A stretch of DNA of 64,000 nucleotides, from positions 399,001 through 463,000 of the forward strand of contig NZ_CP034437.1 of NCBI RefSeq assembly GCF_003952225.1, written 5' to 3'. The translations under genes and the position numbers were made by a program. Every line of letters starts with the position of its first letter. The first letter of the stretch is position 1. Origin of the DNA: Paenibacillus albus (lineage in GTDB: Bacteria > Bacillota > Bacilli > Paenibacillales > Paenibacillaceae). Of this stretch, positions 52,441-63,649 are shown one piece after another. Below the pieces are notes generated by a model. That model saw nothing but the letters and a program-made list of their open reading frames with translations, made no database searches and had not been told where the DNA came from.

Positions 52441-54255
52441 TTAGGAAACATCCTTATATAGTGGAACAATATACTCAATGACATTTCGAACTTCTTCTTT
52501 ATCATCACTAATTGCGCGTTCTAGGCGTCTAAATTGCAGTTCCAACTCAACACGATTAATCCCAAGTGGCTTGCCGACGAATATCCGATTATGTTTGGTC
52601 TTTTCTACAGCTTCTTCGTTCAAGAGCAGTTCTTCATACAGCTTCTCGCCTGCACGAATTCCGGTGAACTCAATTGGAATTTCAGTATGCGGCTCGAAAC
52701 CAGAGAGGCGAATGAGATCCTCGGCCAGTTCGACTATCTTCACGGGTTGTCCCATATCGAGTACGAATATCTCGCCACCTGCTGCGAATGCGCCTGCTTG
52801 TATAACAAGCTGAACCGCTTCAGGTATTGTCATGAAGTAACGCACCATCTCTGGATGTGTAACTGTTACTGGCCCACCAGATAGAATTTGCTCTTTAAAC
52901 ATTGGGATTACGCTGCCACGACTCCCTAGTACGTTCCCGAATCGAACAGCCACGTATTTGGTATTGCTTTGCGTATCCAAGCTTTGTATGTACATCTCTG
53001 CAATCCGTTTAGTCGCCCCCATAATGCTGGAGGGATTGACGGCCTTGTCAGATGAAATAAGGACGAATCGTTCTACTCCATATTTATCTGCTGCATCTGC
53101 CACGTTCTTAGTGCCAAATACGTTATTCTTAACGGCTTCAGCCGGATTTCTTTCCATTAGAGGCACATGCTTATGAGCAGCAGCATGGAACACTACATTG
53201 GGCCGGTATATTCGAAACACATCGTCTATACGCGAACGATCTTGAATATCGGCTATAACGGTTTCAATTCTTTGTCTTGGGAACCGTCTGCGCATTTCCA
53301 TCTCAATGGTATAAATACTGTTCTCTCCATGCCCGAGCAGAACTAACGTACTTGGATTAAAGATAGTAATCTGACGACAAAGCTCTGACCCAATTGAGCC
53401 GCCTGCCCCAGTTACAATGACGACCTTATTCTCTACATACTCAGCAATGCCCTTCAAATCCGGCAATATCGGATCTCTGCCTAGCAAATCCTCTAGATCC
53501 ACATCTCTCATTACATTAACAGACACTTTGCCTGCGATGAGATCATTAAGTGCAGGTATAATCTTCACCTTTGATCCTGTCGATTTGCATCTCGCAATAA
53601 TATCCGAGAGCTCGGACTTTGCCGCCGAGGGAATTGCAATGACAATCTCGTCAATCCTATGTTCGCTTACAATGTTATCGATCGTATAGCGACTTCCAAG
53701 TACAGGCTTGCCTAGAATCCGTTGACCAAATTTCTTCCGATCGTCATCAACAAATCCAACTACCGCGAGCTCTGAGCTTACATTGCTGAGGATTTCTCTG
53801 GCAATGATAGCTCCACAGTCGCCAGCCCCGATAATAAGAACCTTCGCCTTCTCGCTCGATACTTTTCTCTGATAGCTAATAATTCGCCACAATAAGCGAA
53901 CGCCGCACATTAAAAGCAGCATTGTCTCCAGCGTGCGCAGAGCTATCGATAGCGGAATACGATCATCTACATAATAATTGGTCACGCCGTATGCGATTAC
54001 CCAACCAAGTAATACAGCCTTCAATAACCCAATAACCTCGCCAATGCTGGCATATTTCCAAAGACGTTGGTACATTTTGAACCAGAACATCATGACTCCG
54101 CAAATAACTGCAGTAATCACCGCATATACCAGCATTTGCAAAAGCTTAGTTTGAGCATCCCACTCATACCTTAATAGGTACGATGAACTAATGCTAAAGC
54201 ACACAATAAGAAGATCAATAGCCAGTAATATAATAGAACGCCTTCTATAAAGCAT
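52441..54255 (-). CDS. pglF: UDP-GlcNAc 4,6-dehydratase, membrane type (PglF/CapD-like)
   Basis: First enzyme of the UDP-bacillosamine route: C6-dehydration and C4-oxidation of UDP-GlcNAc. It has 604 residues: four transmembrane helices (about 8-125), a first Rossmann domain with VLIIGAGDCGAIIARE (about 140), and the catalytic SDR domain with VIVTGAGGSIGSELCRQ (about 285). The active site is of the PglF type: SSDKAVNPSSIMGATKR, with Ser-Asp-Lys instead of the usual Ser/Tyr pair. Transcribed with pglE, pglC and pglD. Confidence 0.92.
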   Translation of the reverse strand: MLYRRRSIILLAIDLLIVCFSISSSYLLRYEWDAQTKLLQMLVYAVITAVICGVMMFWFKMYQRLWKYASIGEVIGLLKAVLLGWVIAYGVTNYYVDDRIPLSIALRTLETMLLLMCGVRLLWRIISYQRKVSSEKAKVLIIGAGDCGAIIAREILSNVSSELAVVGFVDDDRKKFGQRILGKPVLGSRYTIDNIVSEHRIDEIVIAIPSAAKSELSDIIARCKSTGSKVKIIPALNDLIAGKVSVNVMRDVDLEDLLGRDPILPDLKGIAEYVENKVVIVTGAGGSIGSELCRQITIFNPSTLVLLGHGENSIYTIEMEMRRRFPRQRIETVIADIQDRSRIDDVFRIYRPNVVFHAAAHKHVPLMERNPAEAVKNNVFGTKNVADAADKYGVERFVLISSDKAVNPSSIMGATKRIAEMYIQSLDTQSNTKYVAVRFGNVLGSRGSVIPMFKEQILSGGPVTVTHPEMVRYFMTIPEAVQLVIQAGAFAAGGEIFVLDMGQPVKIVELAEDLIRLSGFEPHTEIPIEFTGIRAGEKLYEELLLNEEAVEKTKHNRIFVGKPLGINRVELELQFRRLERAISDDKEEVRNVIEYIVPLYKDVS

Positions 54256-54372
54256 TGTTTTGCCCCCGTATCACATTATCATAGGTCGAACTTCCCTCTC
54301 AATTGGCAATATCCGACATTATACCCAAATATAATAATAGAACGTATCGGCTATAATAACAATACTCAAGAA

Positions 54373-55065
54373 CTACTTTTCTGTAGTACTATATTGATAA
54401 TAGTAGTAACCATCACCGTTCTTTTGCTTGACACTATTGAGAACAACTCCCAAAATCCGCGCATTAACCTGAGTTAGCTGCTGTTTCGCCTTTAAGACCA
54501 TATCCGATTTCACTTTACCGGCCTCTAGAACCAACAGTGAACCGTCACACTTGGTAGAAACAATTTGAGCATCAGTAACCGCAAGTGTAGGCGGGGTATC
54601 GATTAGAACAACATCAAACTGTTCACGTAATTGCTCAATTAATGCACTCATACGTTTCGATGCTAGCATTTCAGCGGGATTAGGAGGCACGGGACCTGAT
54701 GGAATTATGGAAAGGTTTGGGATTTCCGTAGATTGCACCGACTCCTCTATATCACATTGACGAGATAATATAGTGGATAAACCACGTCGGTTGCTTACAC
54801 TAAATGTATGATGGGCGGTCGGCCTTCTCATATCTGCATCTATGAGCACAACCTTTCGATCGGCTTGAGCATATACGACTGCTAAATTGGCAATTGTCGT
54901 TGATTTACCTTCACCGGGCGTTGCAGAAGTCACCATAATGACTTGGATGTTATCGTCAATCGATGAAAAATCAATATTGGTTCGTAACGAGCGGTACGCC
55001 TCCGATATAGGAGATTTGGGCTCAACAAATGATATTAAGTGCCTTTTACTCGCCAACTTGGACAT
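54373..55065 (-). CDS. Bacterial tyrosine kinase CapB/CpsD/YwqD-like
   Basis: BY-kinase that pairs with a Wzz-type activator to control export and chain length. It has 230 residues with Walker A TSATPGEGKSTT, Walker A' VVLIDADMRRP, Walker B VVLIDTPPT, and a C-terminal tyrosine cluster (GDGYYYYQY) for autophosphorylation. ATG 55065 is chosen over GTG 55077 because GGGTGA lies 8 nt before it. It overlaps the end of the activator gene, as usual for the split Gram-positive type. The counteracting phosphatase is probably the gene at 58351-59139. Confidence 0.93.
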   Translation of the reverse strand: MSKLASKRHLISFVEPKSPISEAYRSLRTNIDFSSIDDNIQVIMVTSATPGEGKSTTIANLAVVYAQADRKVVLIDADMRRPTAHHTFSVSNRRGLSTILSRQCDIEESVQSTEIPNLSIIPSGPVPPNPAEMLASKRMSALIEQLREQFDVVLIDTPPTLAVTDAQIVSTKCDGSLLVLEAGKVKSDMVLKAKQQLTQVNARILGVVLNSVKQKNGDGYYYYQYSTTEK

Positions 55066-55819
55066 GCTTGACTTCACCCGCCTTTACTTTACCACTCATA
55101 GATGCTTGTTTCCGATCATCATCTTGTCCGTCCATGCGGGCAATTTGACCAAGCGTTGGAAGCTCGAGAATCCGCCTCACATCTGATTCTGTCTTAATAG
55201 TGTCATCCATGTAATCGAGCAGGAAAGCAATCCCTACTGCAGCGATTAAAGAAACTACGAGAGCCAACATCACATTCAACTTTACTTTCTTATTCACCGG
55301 CGCTGGATCCTTAAGCGGTTGAAGATCAGCCAAGTTCAAGATCGTTACATTCTTCACATTGAAGATATTTGGAATTTGTTCTTTGAAAGCAACAGAAATA
55401 GCATTCACGATTTGCGCAGCCTTCTCATATGAAAGATCCTGTACATTCAATGTCATGACTTGCGTGTTATTGACGCTACTTACCTTTACCTTCTTAATAA
55501 GATCGAGCGCACTCAGATTAAACTCCGGATGCTGCTTCGCGACAACCTCCATAATTGCAGGAGTCTTAATGACCTCTTTGTATGTATCGATCAAACGAAG
55601 ATTAGCATTTACTTCATTAATCAAATTCGAATCATCAACAGAACTATCCGTAGCCGTGCGATTTACGACTATCTTTGTTGTTGCTTCATAGGTTGGCTGT
55701 ATCATGAAGTAGCTGTACAACCCCGCTGCCACCGAACAAACAAGTACAATGGCAACTATCATCCATTTACGTTTCATTATGATTTGGATGTAGTCTCGGA
55801 GCTCTAATTCCATCTGCAC
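55046..55819 (-). CDS. Wzz/CapA/YwqC-like chain-length regulator and kinase activator
   Basis: Membrane protein of about 257 residues: a short cytosolic start (ELRDYIQIIMKRKWM), transmembrane helix 1 (about 20-40), an extracellular domain, a PAPVNKKVKLN proline motif and transmembrane helix 2, then a cytosolic tail that activates the kinase. The GTG at 55819 has GAGGG at 7 nt; ATG 55813 is two codons further. The reading upstream to 55900 crosses a perfect hairpin and is rejected. Its 3' end overlaps the kinase gene. Confidence 0.9.
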   Translation of the reverse strand: MQMELELRDYIQIIMKRKWMIVAIVLVCSVAAGLYSYFMIQPTYEATTKIVVNRTATDSSVDDSNLINEVNANLRLIDTYKEVIKTPAIMEVVAKQHPEFNLSALDLIKKVKVSSVNNTQVMTLNVQDLSYEKAAQIVNAISVAFKEQIPNIFNVKNVTILNLADLQPLKDPAPVNKKVKLNVMLALVVSLIAAVGIAFLLDYMDDTIKTESDVRRILELPTLGQIARMDGQDDDRKQASMSGKVKAGEVKHVQVGE

Positions 55820-55884
55820 GTTATATCCCTCGCATTTTCTAAGTACAATATTGGGTTTAATTGGCTCTAAATGTTCATTAAAGC

Positions 55885-55918
55885 AATATACATCCCCCAA
55901 TTAAGGGGGATGTATATT
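55885..55918 (-). terminator. Hairpin between the S-layer gene and the Wzz-like gene
   Basis: Perfect 14-bp inverted repeat (55885-55898 with 55905-55918), 6-nt loop, 24 nt below the SLH-protein stop. On the minus strand it is followed by GCTTT rather than a clean T run, so it could be a partial terminator that lowers transcription of wzz and downstream genes relative to the abundant S-layer transcript, or an mRNA 3' stabiliser. Confidence 0.72.
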
Positions 55919-55942
55919 CATAACTGCATCAAAGCATCTTCA

Positions 55943-58267
55943 TTAGCCCTTGAAGTTAAAAGCACGGTAGATGATTACTGCCGCTTGAGCACGAGTAGCT
56001 GTTGCGTTAGGGTTGAACTTACCTTTATCGCCAACAACTAAACCGTTGTTTGCTGCGAAAGCGACTCCGTCTTTCAAGGATGCACTAATCGCGTTTGCAT
56101 CTTTAAACGCCTCAAGTGCCTTCAGGTCGCCTGCGCTAGCTTTAACGCCTTTAGTAGCTTCCAATGCGCGTGCAACCATGACAGCCATCTCAGCACGAGT
56201 AATTGTAGCTTTAGGAGCGAAGGAAGTTGCTGTACGACCTTTAATGATACCAGCTTCGGATGCTGCTGCTACGTATGGAGCAAACCAGTCAGTAGCGTTA
56301 ACATCGCTGAAGCCTTCTTGAGCAAGAACATTATCCAGATCCAAAGCTTGTACTAGCATTTTCGCGAATTCAGCACGTGTTACTTCGCCGTTTGGAACGA
56401 AGGCGCCCGAAGCACGACCTTGGATTGCACCTTTTGCAGCCATAACCTCAATTTGACGGCCAGCCCATGCTTTTACTTTGCTAATATCATTAAATGCGAC
56501 TTTATTCTCAACAACTACATAGGAAGAGAAATGATCACGATTCTCTGTGATGACACCGTCATGGTAAACACCGCCGAAGAATGTCTTTCCGTCATATACG
56601 GAGAGAAGATCTTTATCAACACCCGCCGGAAGCGTAACTGGGATGCTAATTTCAACTGGTTGGCTGAACTGGTGAACTGCAGTTCCGTCAACTGTCAGAT
56701 TAAAGTCGTAAGAGTCGGATACAGCCTTCAATGTGCTTGCAGCTGGTACGCTGTTCTTCACATTAAAGCCTACTGCGCCGTTCTTCGCTTGGCTTACCGG
56801 CAAGTTCGCGCTGAAACCGTTAACTGCGAACTTCGCACCGTACAGGCCAGCTCCTGTGATGTTCTTCACACCAACAGCATCTACGTTGAAAGTGATATCT
56901 TTCGAATCCACTTTACCAGCTTGGAACGTTACATTAATTTTAGGAAGACGGCTTTCTGCACCTGGAGCAGCGTCTTTCAATGCAGCAACGATGTCAGAGA
57001 TGTCATTTGTCACTTTGCTAACCACAATGCTATTTACATTAACCGTCGCTTTGCCGTCGACAATTACAACGTCTTTGCTAAGGTCGATCGTGGAGATCGC
57101 ATTGATTGCTTCCAGTGCTTTAGCAATCGCTTCTTTAATCAACTTCTCTTTCTCTTCGCCTGTTGCATTCGCGATCTTATCTTTCAGCGCTTTAAGCTGA
57201 TTTAATGCACCGTTAGGATCTGTTACAACACCACCACCGCCAACGTAGATGTTAAACGAAACATCTCCACTGTACACGACTTTACCCAGTAGCGTAGCTT
57301 GAACAGTTGCTGTTCCAGAAGTTGAGCTGCTAGCCAGCACTACTTTACCGTCTTCATTCACTGTAATCTTCTCGCTGCCGCTTACTTTAGACCATTCAAG
57401 AAGCTCCGATGGGATCTTGATGTTCTCAAGAGATAGCGAATATGTTTTGGTACGTCCGCTGCTTACAACCGAGCTCTTAGCTTCTGCACGAACAAATGCA
57501 ATCATAAGCGCTTTAGTTGCAGCGCTTCCAGAAGGAAGTGCAGTTGTGAAATTAGCAAACGTGTCTGTCAGACCAGCCGACAGCTCATCGTTAGTCGCAT
57601 CCGTATTATCTTTGAACCAGTTAAGAACTTTGCTAACTTCCAAGTCTTTCGAAAGTACCGATTTAACCGATGCTTTGATTAGCGAGTTAATCATACCATT
57701 GGAACCATCCAGAATCAGATCATCCAAATTCGTACTTACTTGATTTACCGCTTCTTTCTCGACTGCATCGATAAACGCTAGCAAATCATTAACAGTCAGC
57801 TTATCAGTGCCTGTGATAGTAGCTAATTCAACTAGTGCTTCTTGCAGATCCACGTTCGAACGGATCGCGTCAATTTCGTCGTTACGCGTGCTGTACATGA
57901 TCGAGCCAAGTGCTTGGAATGTGTCAAACAATACTTGTTTAAAATCTACATCAGCATCATTCTTAACAGCATCGGGAACATACACCCACAATGGGTTAAT
58001 CGCGTTAGAGTCAGTCAGACCACCGATTTCGCCGCGAAGATCGCGAACGCTTTGTGCGTCGCCACCAGCGATAAGAGCTGTGTGGATTTTATCCAAACGA
58101 GCCAGGAATTGATCATAAGTAGTTACTGTCGCTGCGGAAGCAACGTTAGCCAATCCTAGTTGTTGTGCTACACCTTTGTTGCTAAATGGCAGTCCTGCAA
58201 TAGAGCCAGCTACTAGGCTCGTAGCGATTGTTGTCATTACTAGTTTCTTTTTGAAAGTCACTTTCAA
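55943..58267 (-). CDS. Large secreted protein with three C-terminal SLH domains (candidate S-layer protein)
   Basis: Surface protein of 774 residues. Signal peptide about 1-45 (basic KKKLV start, ending NVASA-AT). Residues 46-590 form a long extracellular region with an Ig-like section (about 275-345, with KITVNEDGKVVLASSSTSGT) and no enzyme motif. Residues about 592-774 are three SLH repeats (FNDISKVKAWAGRQIEVMAA, then FSDVNATDWFAPYV and a third ending ATRAQAAVIIYRAF), which bind pyruvylated wall polymer. Codon use is even and the gene ends at a hairpin, compatible with high expression. Whether it is the major S-layer protein is not shown; its location in the glycan cluster makes glycosylation plausible. 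Confidence 0.88.
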   Translation of the reverse strand: MKVTFKKKLVMTTIATSLVAGSIAGLPFSNKGVAQQLGLANVASAATVTTYDQFLARLDKIHTALIAGGDAQSVRDLRGEIGGLTDSNAINPLWVYVPDAVKNDADVDFKQVLFDTFQALGSIMYSTRNDEIDAIRSNVDLQEALVELATITGTDKLTVNDLLAFIDAVEKEAVNQVSTNLDDLILDGSNGMINSLIKASVKSVLSKDLEVSKVLNWFKDNTDATNDELSAGLTDTFANFTTALPSGSAATKALMIAFVRAEAKSSVVSSGRTKTYSLSLENIKIPSELLEWSKVSGSEKITVNEDGKVVLASSSTSGTATVQATLLGKVVYSGDVSFNIYVGGGGVVTDPNGALNQLKALKDKIANATGEEKEKLIKEAIAKALEAINAISTIDLSKDVVIVDGKATVNVNSIVVSKVTNDISDIVAALKDAAPGAESRLPKINVTFQAGKVDSKDITFNVDAVGVKNITGAGLYGAKFAVNGFSANLPVSQAKNGAVGFNVKNSVPAASTLKAVSDSYDFNLTVDGTAVHQFSQPVEISIPVTLPAGVDKDLLSVYDGKTFFGGVYHDGVITENRDHFSSYVVVENKVAFNDISKVKAWAGRQIEVMAAKGAIQGRASGAFVPNGEVTRAEFAKMLVQALDLDNVLAQEGFSDVNATDWFAPYVAAASEAGIIKGRTATSFAPKATITRAEMAVMVARALEATKGVKASAGDLKALEAFKDANAISASLKDGVAFAANNGLVVGDKGKFNPNATATRAQAAVIIYRAFNFKG

Positions 58268-58350
58268 GTCACCTCTGTCTCAAATTTTGTATTAAATTGC
58301 CGCTATATGTAACAATCACTCACAATGGTAACATTTGAATCTAGCAGTGG

Positions 58351-59139
58351 TCAACCTTTTTGAGCGCTTTTTGTAAATTTAAACCAATTTAACCAACGAG
58401 TAGAACTGCTTTTTGAGGGACAATCTATCATTTCACTATTACTTATTATCGACTCGGCATTGGCGATATAGGTCTTAACGAATCCTTCTCCGAATTCCGA
58501 TTTCAATCTGTTGTATGCTTCCTTTAGTCGGAAACCTCGGCGTACCGTATGATGAGCATCAGAAGATATGATATGGATAAGACCATCTCGGCACAGCTGC
58601 CATGCTTTTCGTTCGATTTGCTTGCCAAATCCGCCCAATAGAGAGTGCGTGGTCATTTGACCAAATGCACCGGCCTCTATCATCTCTTTGAGCTTATCAG
58701 GATGCTTCACAACCTCAGCATTGCGCTCAGGATGCGCAATAATAGGGCGTATTCCCATAATCGTTAGCTCATGAATATACTCTAACATCCTCTTCGGAAT
58801 TGATGATGACGGCATTTCTAATAAAATATATCTTGAGCCAGCAAGTGTAGCCAGTTCGTTTGCGCTCCAAGCATCCAGCATATCGCTATGTACGCGAATC
58901 TCTTGTCCTGCATATACTTCAAGCGGAATCTGGTGATTCGCTAGTTCTTCTCTTAACCGCTCTACTTGTTCAGTGACGAACGCAGCATGATTCGTATATC
59001 TCCCATCAGCATGATGTGGAGTTGCAATTAGAGCTGTAATGCCATCAGCTACAGCCGCTCTTGCCAAATCTAGCGAATCCTCAATATTGGTAGCCCCATC
59101 ATCAATTCCAGGCAAAATATGTGTATGTATATCAATCAT
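58351..59139 (-). CDS. PHP-type protein-tyrosine phosphatase CpsB/CapC/YwqE-like
   Basis: Manganese-dependent phosphatase of the PHP family, 262 residues, that dephosphorylates BY-kinases and their targets. Metal-binding motifs are complete: MIDIHTHILPGIDDG at the N-terminus, IATPHHADG, the glutamate in VYAGQEIRVH, IIAHPERN, and ISSDAHH. The last 35 residues are a basic, aromatic extension (STRWLNWFKF) not typical of the core and possibly membrane-associated. It is separated from its likely kinase partner by the SLH gene. Confidence 0.92.
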   Translation of the reverse strand: MIDIHTHILPGIDDGATNIEDSLDLARAAVADGITALIATPHHADGRYTNHAAFVTEQVERLREELANHQIPLEVYAGQEIRVHSDMLDAWSANELATLAGSRYILLEMPSSSIPKRMLEYIHELTIMGIRPIIAHPERNAEVVKHPDKLKEMIEAGAFGQMTTHSLLGGFGKQIERKAWQLCRDGLIHIISSDAHHTVRRGFRLKEAYNRLKSEFGEGFVKTYIANAESIISNSEMIDCPSKSSSTRWLNWFKFTKSAQKG

Positions 59140-59206
59140 GGTGCAGCACCTAGTTTCTAGTTTCCTCTTATTCTTCCATTATACTTCAAAATGAACCACA
59201 AAAATA

Positions 59207-59257
59207 CAAAAAAGACTGATTCCTCCGCAGGGAATTTCTGCAAAAGAACCAGTCTTT
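59207..59257 (-). terminator. Terminator of the atp operon
   Basis: Minus-strand 12-bp stem (59246-59257 with 59211-59222, one wobble pair), 23-nt loop, then a run of T (complement of A-rich 59207-59213), 16 nt below the atpC stop. Confidence 0.88.
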
Positions 59258-59272
59258 AATTGCTGCAAATGA

Positions 59273-59671
59273 TTAGCGGCCTGCTACACCGATACGGTTA
59301 AGCGCACGCTGCAGGGCAAGCTCGGCACGAACGTGATCGTACTCGTCGCGCTTGCCGTTCAGACGCTGCTCCGCACGCTGCTTCGCTGATTCTGCGCGAG
59401 CAACATCAATGTCGCCCGGCAGCTCAGCGCTCTCAGCCAAGATAACCACTTTATCCTTACGGATCTCAAGGAAACCGCCGTTAACGGCGATAACCTCTTC
59501 AGAGCGGTCTCTCTTGATTGTGACAGGAGCAATCTTCAAAGGCGTTACCATTGGGATATGGTTAGGCAGAATACCCAGCTCACCCTCGGAGCCTTTGACG
59601 ATAATCATATTTACATCCTGAGCGTAAGCCTTACGCTCGGGCGTTACAATTTCCAATAAAAAGGAGCTCAT
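59273..59671 (-). CDS. atpC: ATP synthase F1 subunit epsilon
   Basis: Rotor-stalk subunit of 132 residues that couples rotation and inhibits ATP hydrolysis. The N-terminal beta-sandwich (FLLEIVTPERKAYAQDVNMI with GSEGELGILPNHIPMVTPL) is followed by two helices (ESAKQRAEQRLN and RAELALQRALNRI). Last gene of the operon, 31 bp below atpD, before a strong terminator. Confidence 0.97.
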   Translation of the reverse strand: MSSFLLEIVTPERKAYAQDVNMIIVKGSEGELGILPNHIPMVTPLKIAPVTIKRDRSEEVIAVNGGFLEIRKDKVVILAESAELPGDIDVARAESAKQRAEQRLNGKRDEYDHVRAELALQRALNRIGVAGR

Positions 59672-59702
59672 GGTTTACCTCCCTAACAGCTCTGAGCGAA
59701 AA

Positions 59703-61166
<1,464 letters not shown>

Positions 61167-61171
61167 TTATG

Positions 61172-62032
61172 TTACGCCTGCGCGTTCGCTCCGCCGACGA
61201 TTTCCGCGATTTCTTGCGTGATTGCTGCCTGACGCGCACGGTTGTACGTCAACGTCAAGCCTGCGATCATCTTCGTCGCGTTCTTCGTTGCATTGCCCAT
61301 CGCAGTCATACGTGCGCCGAACTCACTCGCTTTACCTTCCAATACTGCGCTGTAAATAACCGTTTCCGCGTATTTAGGAAGAAGAACGTCGAGCACCTTC
61401 TCAGGTGACGGCTCATATTCGTAGCTTGCCTTTGCGCCTGTGAAATCCGACTGATCCAGTGGAAGCAGCTGTTTGACAACAGGAACTTGGGTCATTGCGT
61501 TGTAGAATTGGTTGTAAACCAGATTCAATTCGTCATATTTGCCGTTCTCGAAGCCTTTAACAGCTGCTGCTGCTACCGACTTGATATCTGCAAATTTAGG
61601 TGTATCGGAAAGTCCCGTTACTTCGCCAGCCAGCTCGATGCCACGGCGTCTGAAGTAATCACGGCCTTTACGACCGATGACGAACACGTCGTATTCAGCA
61701 GAAGACTTATGCTTCTCCTCAATCGTCGTCCATACTTTACGAAGCACGTTGGCATTGTATCCACCCGCCAAACCACGGTCCGACGTAACGACCAGATAGG
61801 CCGTACGCTTAACTTCGCGGCTTTGCAGCATGGGATGCTTAATTGTGCCCCCGCCCGATGCAATGCTAGCTACGACTTCTTTGATTTTCTCCGTATATGG
61901 ACGTGATGCTACAGCTGCGTCTTGAGCTCTTTTGAGCTTCGCGGATGCAACCATCTCCATAGCCTTCGTAATCTGCTTCGTATTTTGCTTACTCTTGATC
62001 GAGCGCTTAATCTCGCGCATACCTTTAGCCAT
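61172..62032 (-). CDS. atpG: ATP synthase F1 subunit gamma
   Basis: Central rotor shaft, 286 residues. Paired terminal helices KGMREIKRSIKSKQNTKQIT and the C-terminal ALTLTYNRARQAAITQEI-like segment are characteristic, as is the SDRGLAGGYNANV motif. It lies 50 bp above atpD and 86 bp below atpA; the latter gap contains a small hairpin. Confidence 0.97.
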   Translation of the reverse strand: MAKGMREIKRSIKSKQNTKQITKAMEMVASAKLKRAQDAAVASRPYTEKIKEVVASIASGGGTIKHPMLQSREVKRTAYLVVTSDRGLAGGYNANVLRKVWTTIEEKHKSSAEYDVFVIGRKGRDYFRRRGIELAGEVTGLSDTPKFADIKSVAAAAVKGFENGKYDELNLVYNQFYNAMTQVPVVKQLLPLDQSDFTGAKASYEYEPSPEKVLDVLLPKYAETVIYSAVLEGKASEFGARMTAMGNATKNATKMIAGLTLTYNRARQAAITQEIAEIVGGANAQA

Positions 62033-62062
62033 TCGTTCTCACCACCTTATTACCAGCCCCCC

Positions 62063-62084
62063 GCGGCACCCTCTCAGGTACCGC
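62063..62084. repeat. Intercistronic hairpin between atpA and atpG
   Basis: GCGGCACC (62063-62070) pairs with GGTACCGC (62077-62084, one wobble) around a 6-nt loop in an 86-bp spacer. There is no T run, so it is more likely a translation or mRNA-stability element tuning subunit stoichiometry than a terminator. Confidence 0.5.
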
Positions 62085-62118
62085 TCGGGCCAGTTCTATT
62101 CCGCGCTAAGTTAACCTT

Positions 62119-63639
<1,521 letters not shown>

Positions 63640-63649
63640 TCACCCCTAT

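Noticed and set aside
56420-57205. 261-codon plus-strand frame opposite the SLH protein
   Set aside because: Antisense shadow; the sense protein has a signal peptide and three SLH domains.
62063-62084. CTGAGAG in the atpA-atpG spacer as a TPP-riboswitch fragment
   Set aside because: Only a short hairpin surrounds it; none of the other conserved TPP-riboswitch segments are present and the location inside the atp operon makes no sense for it.
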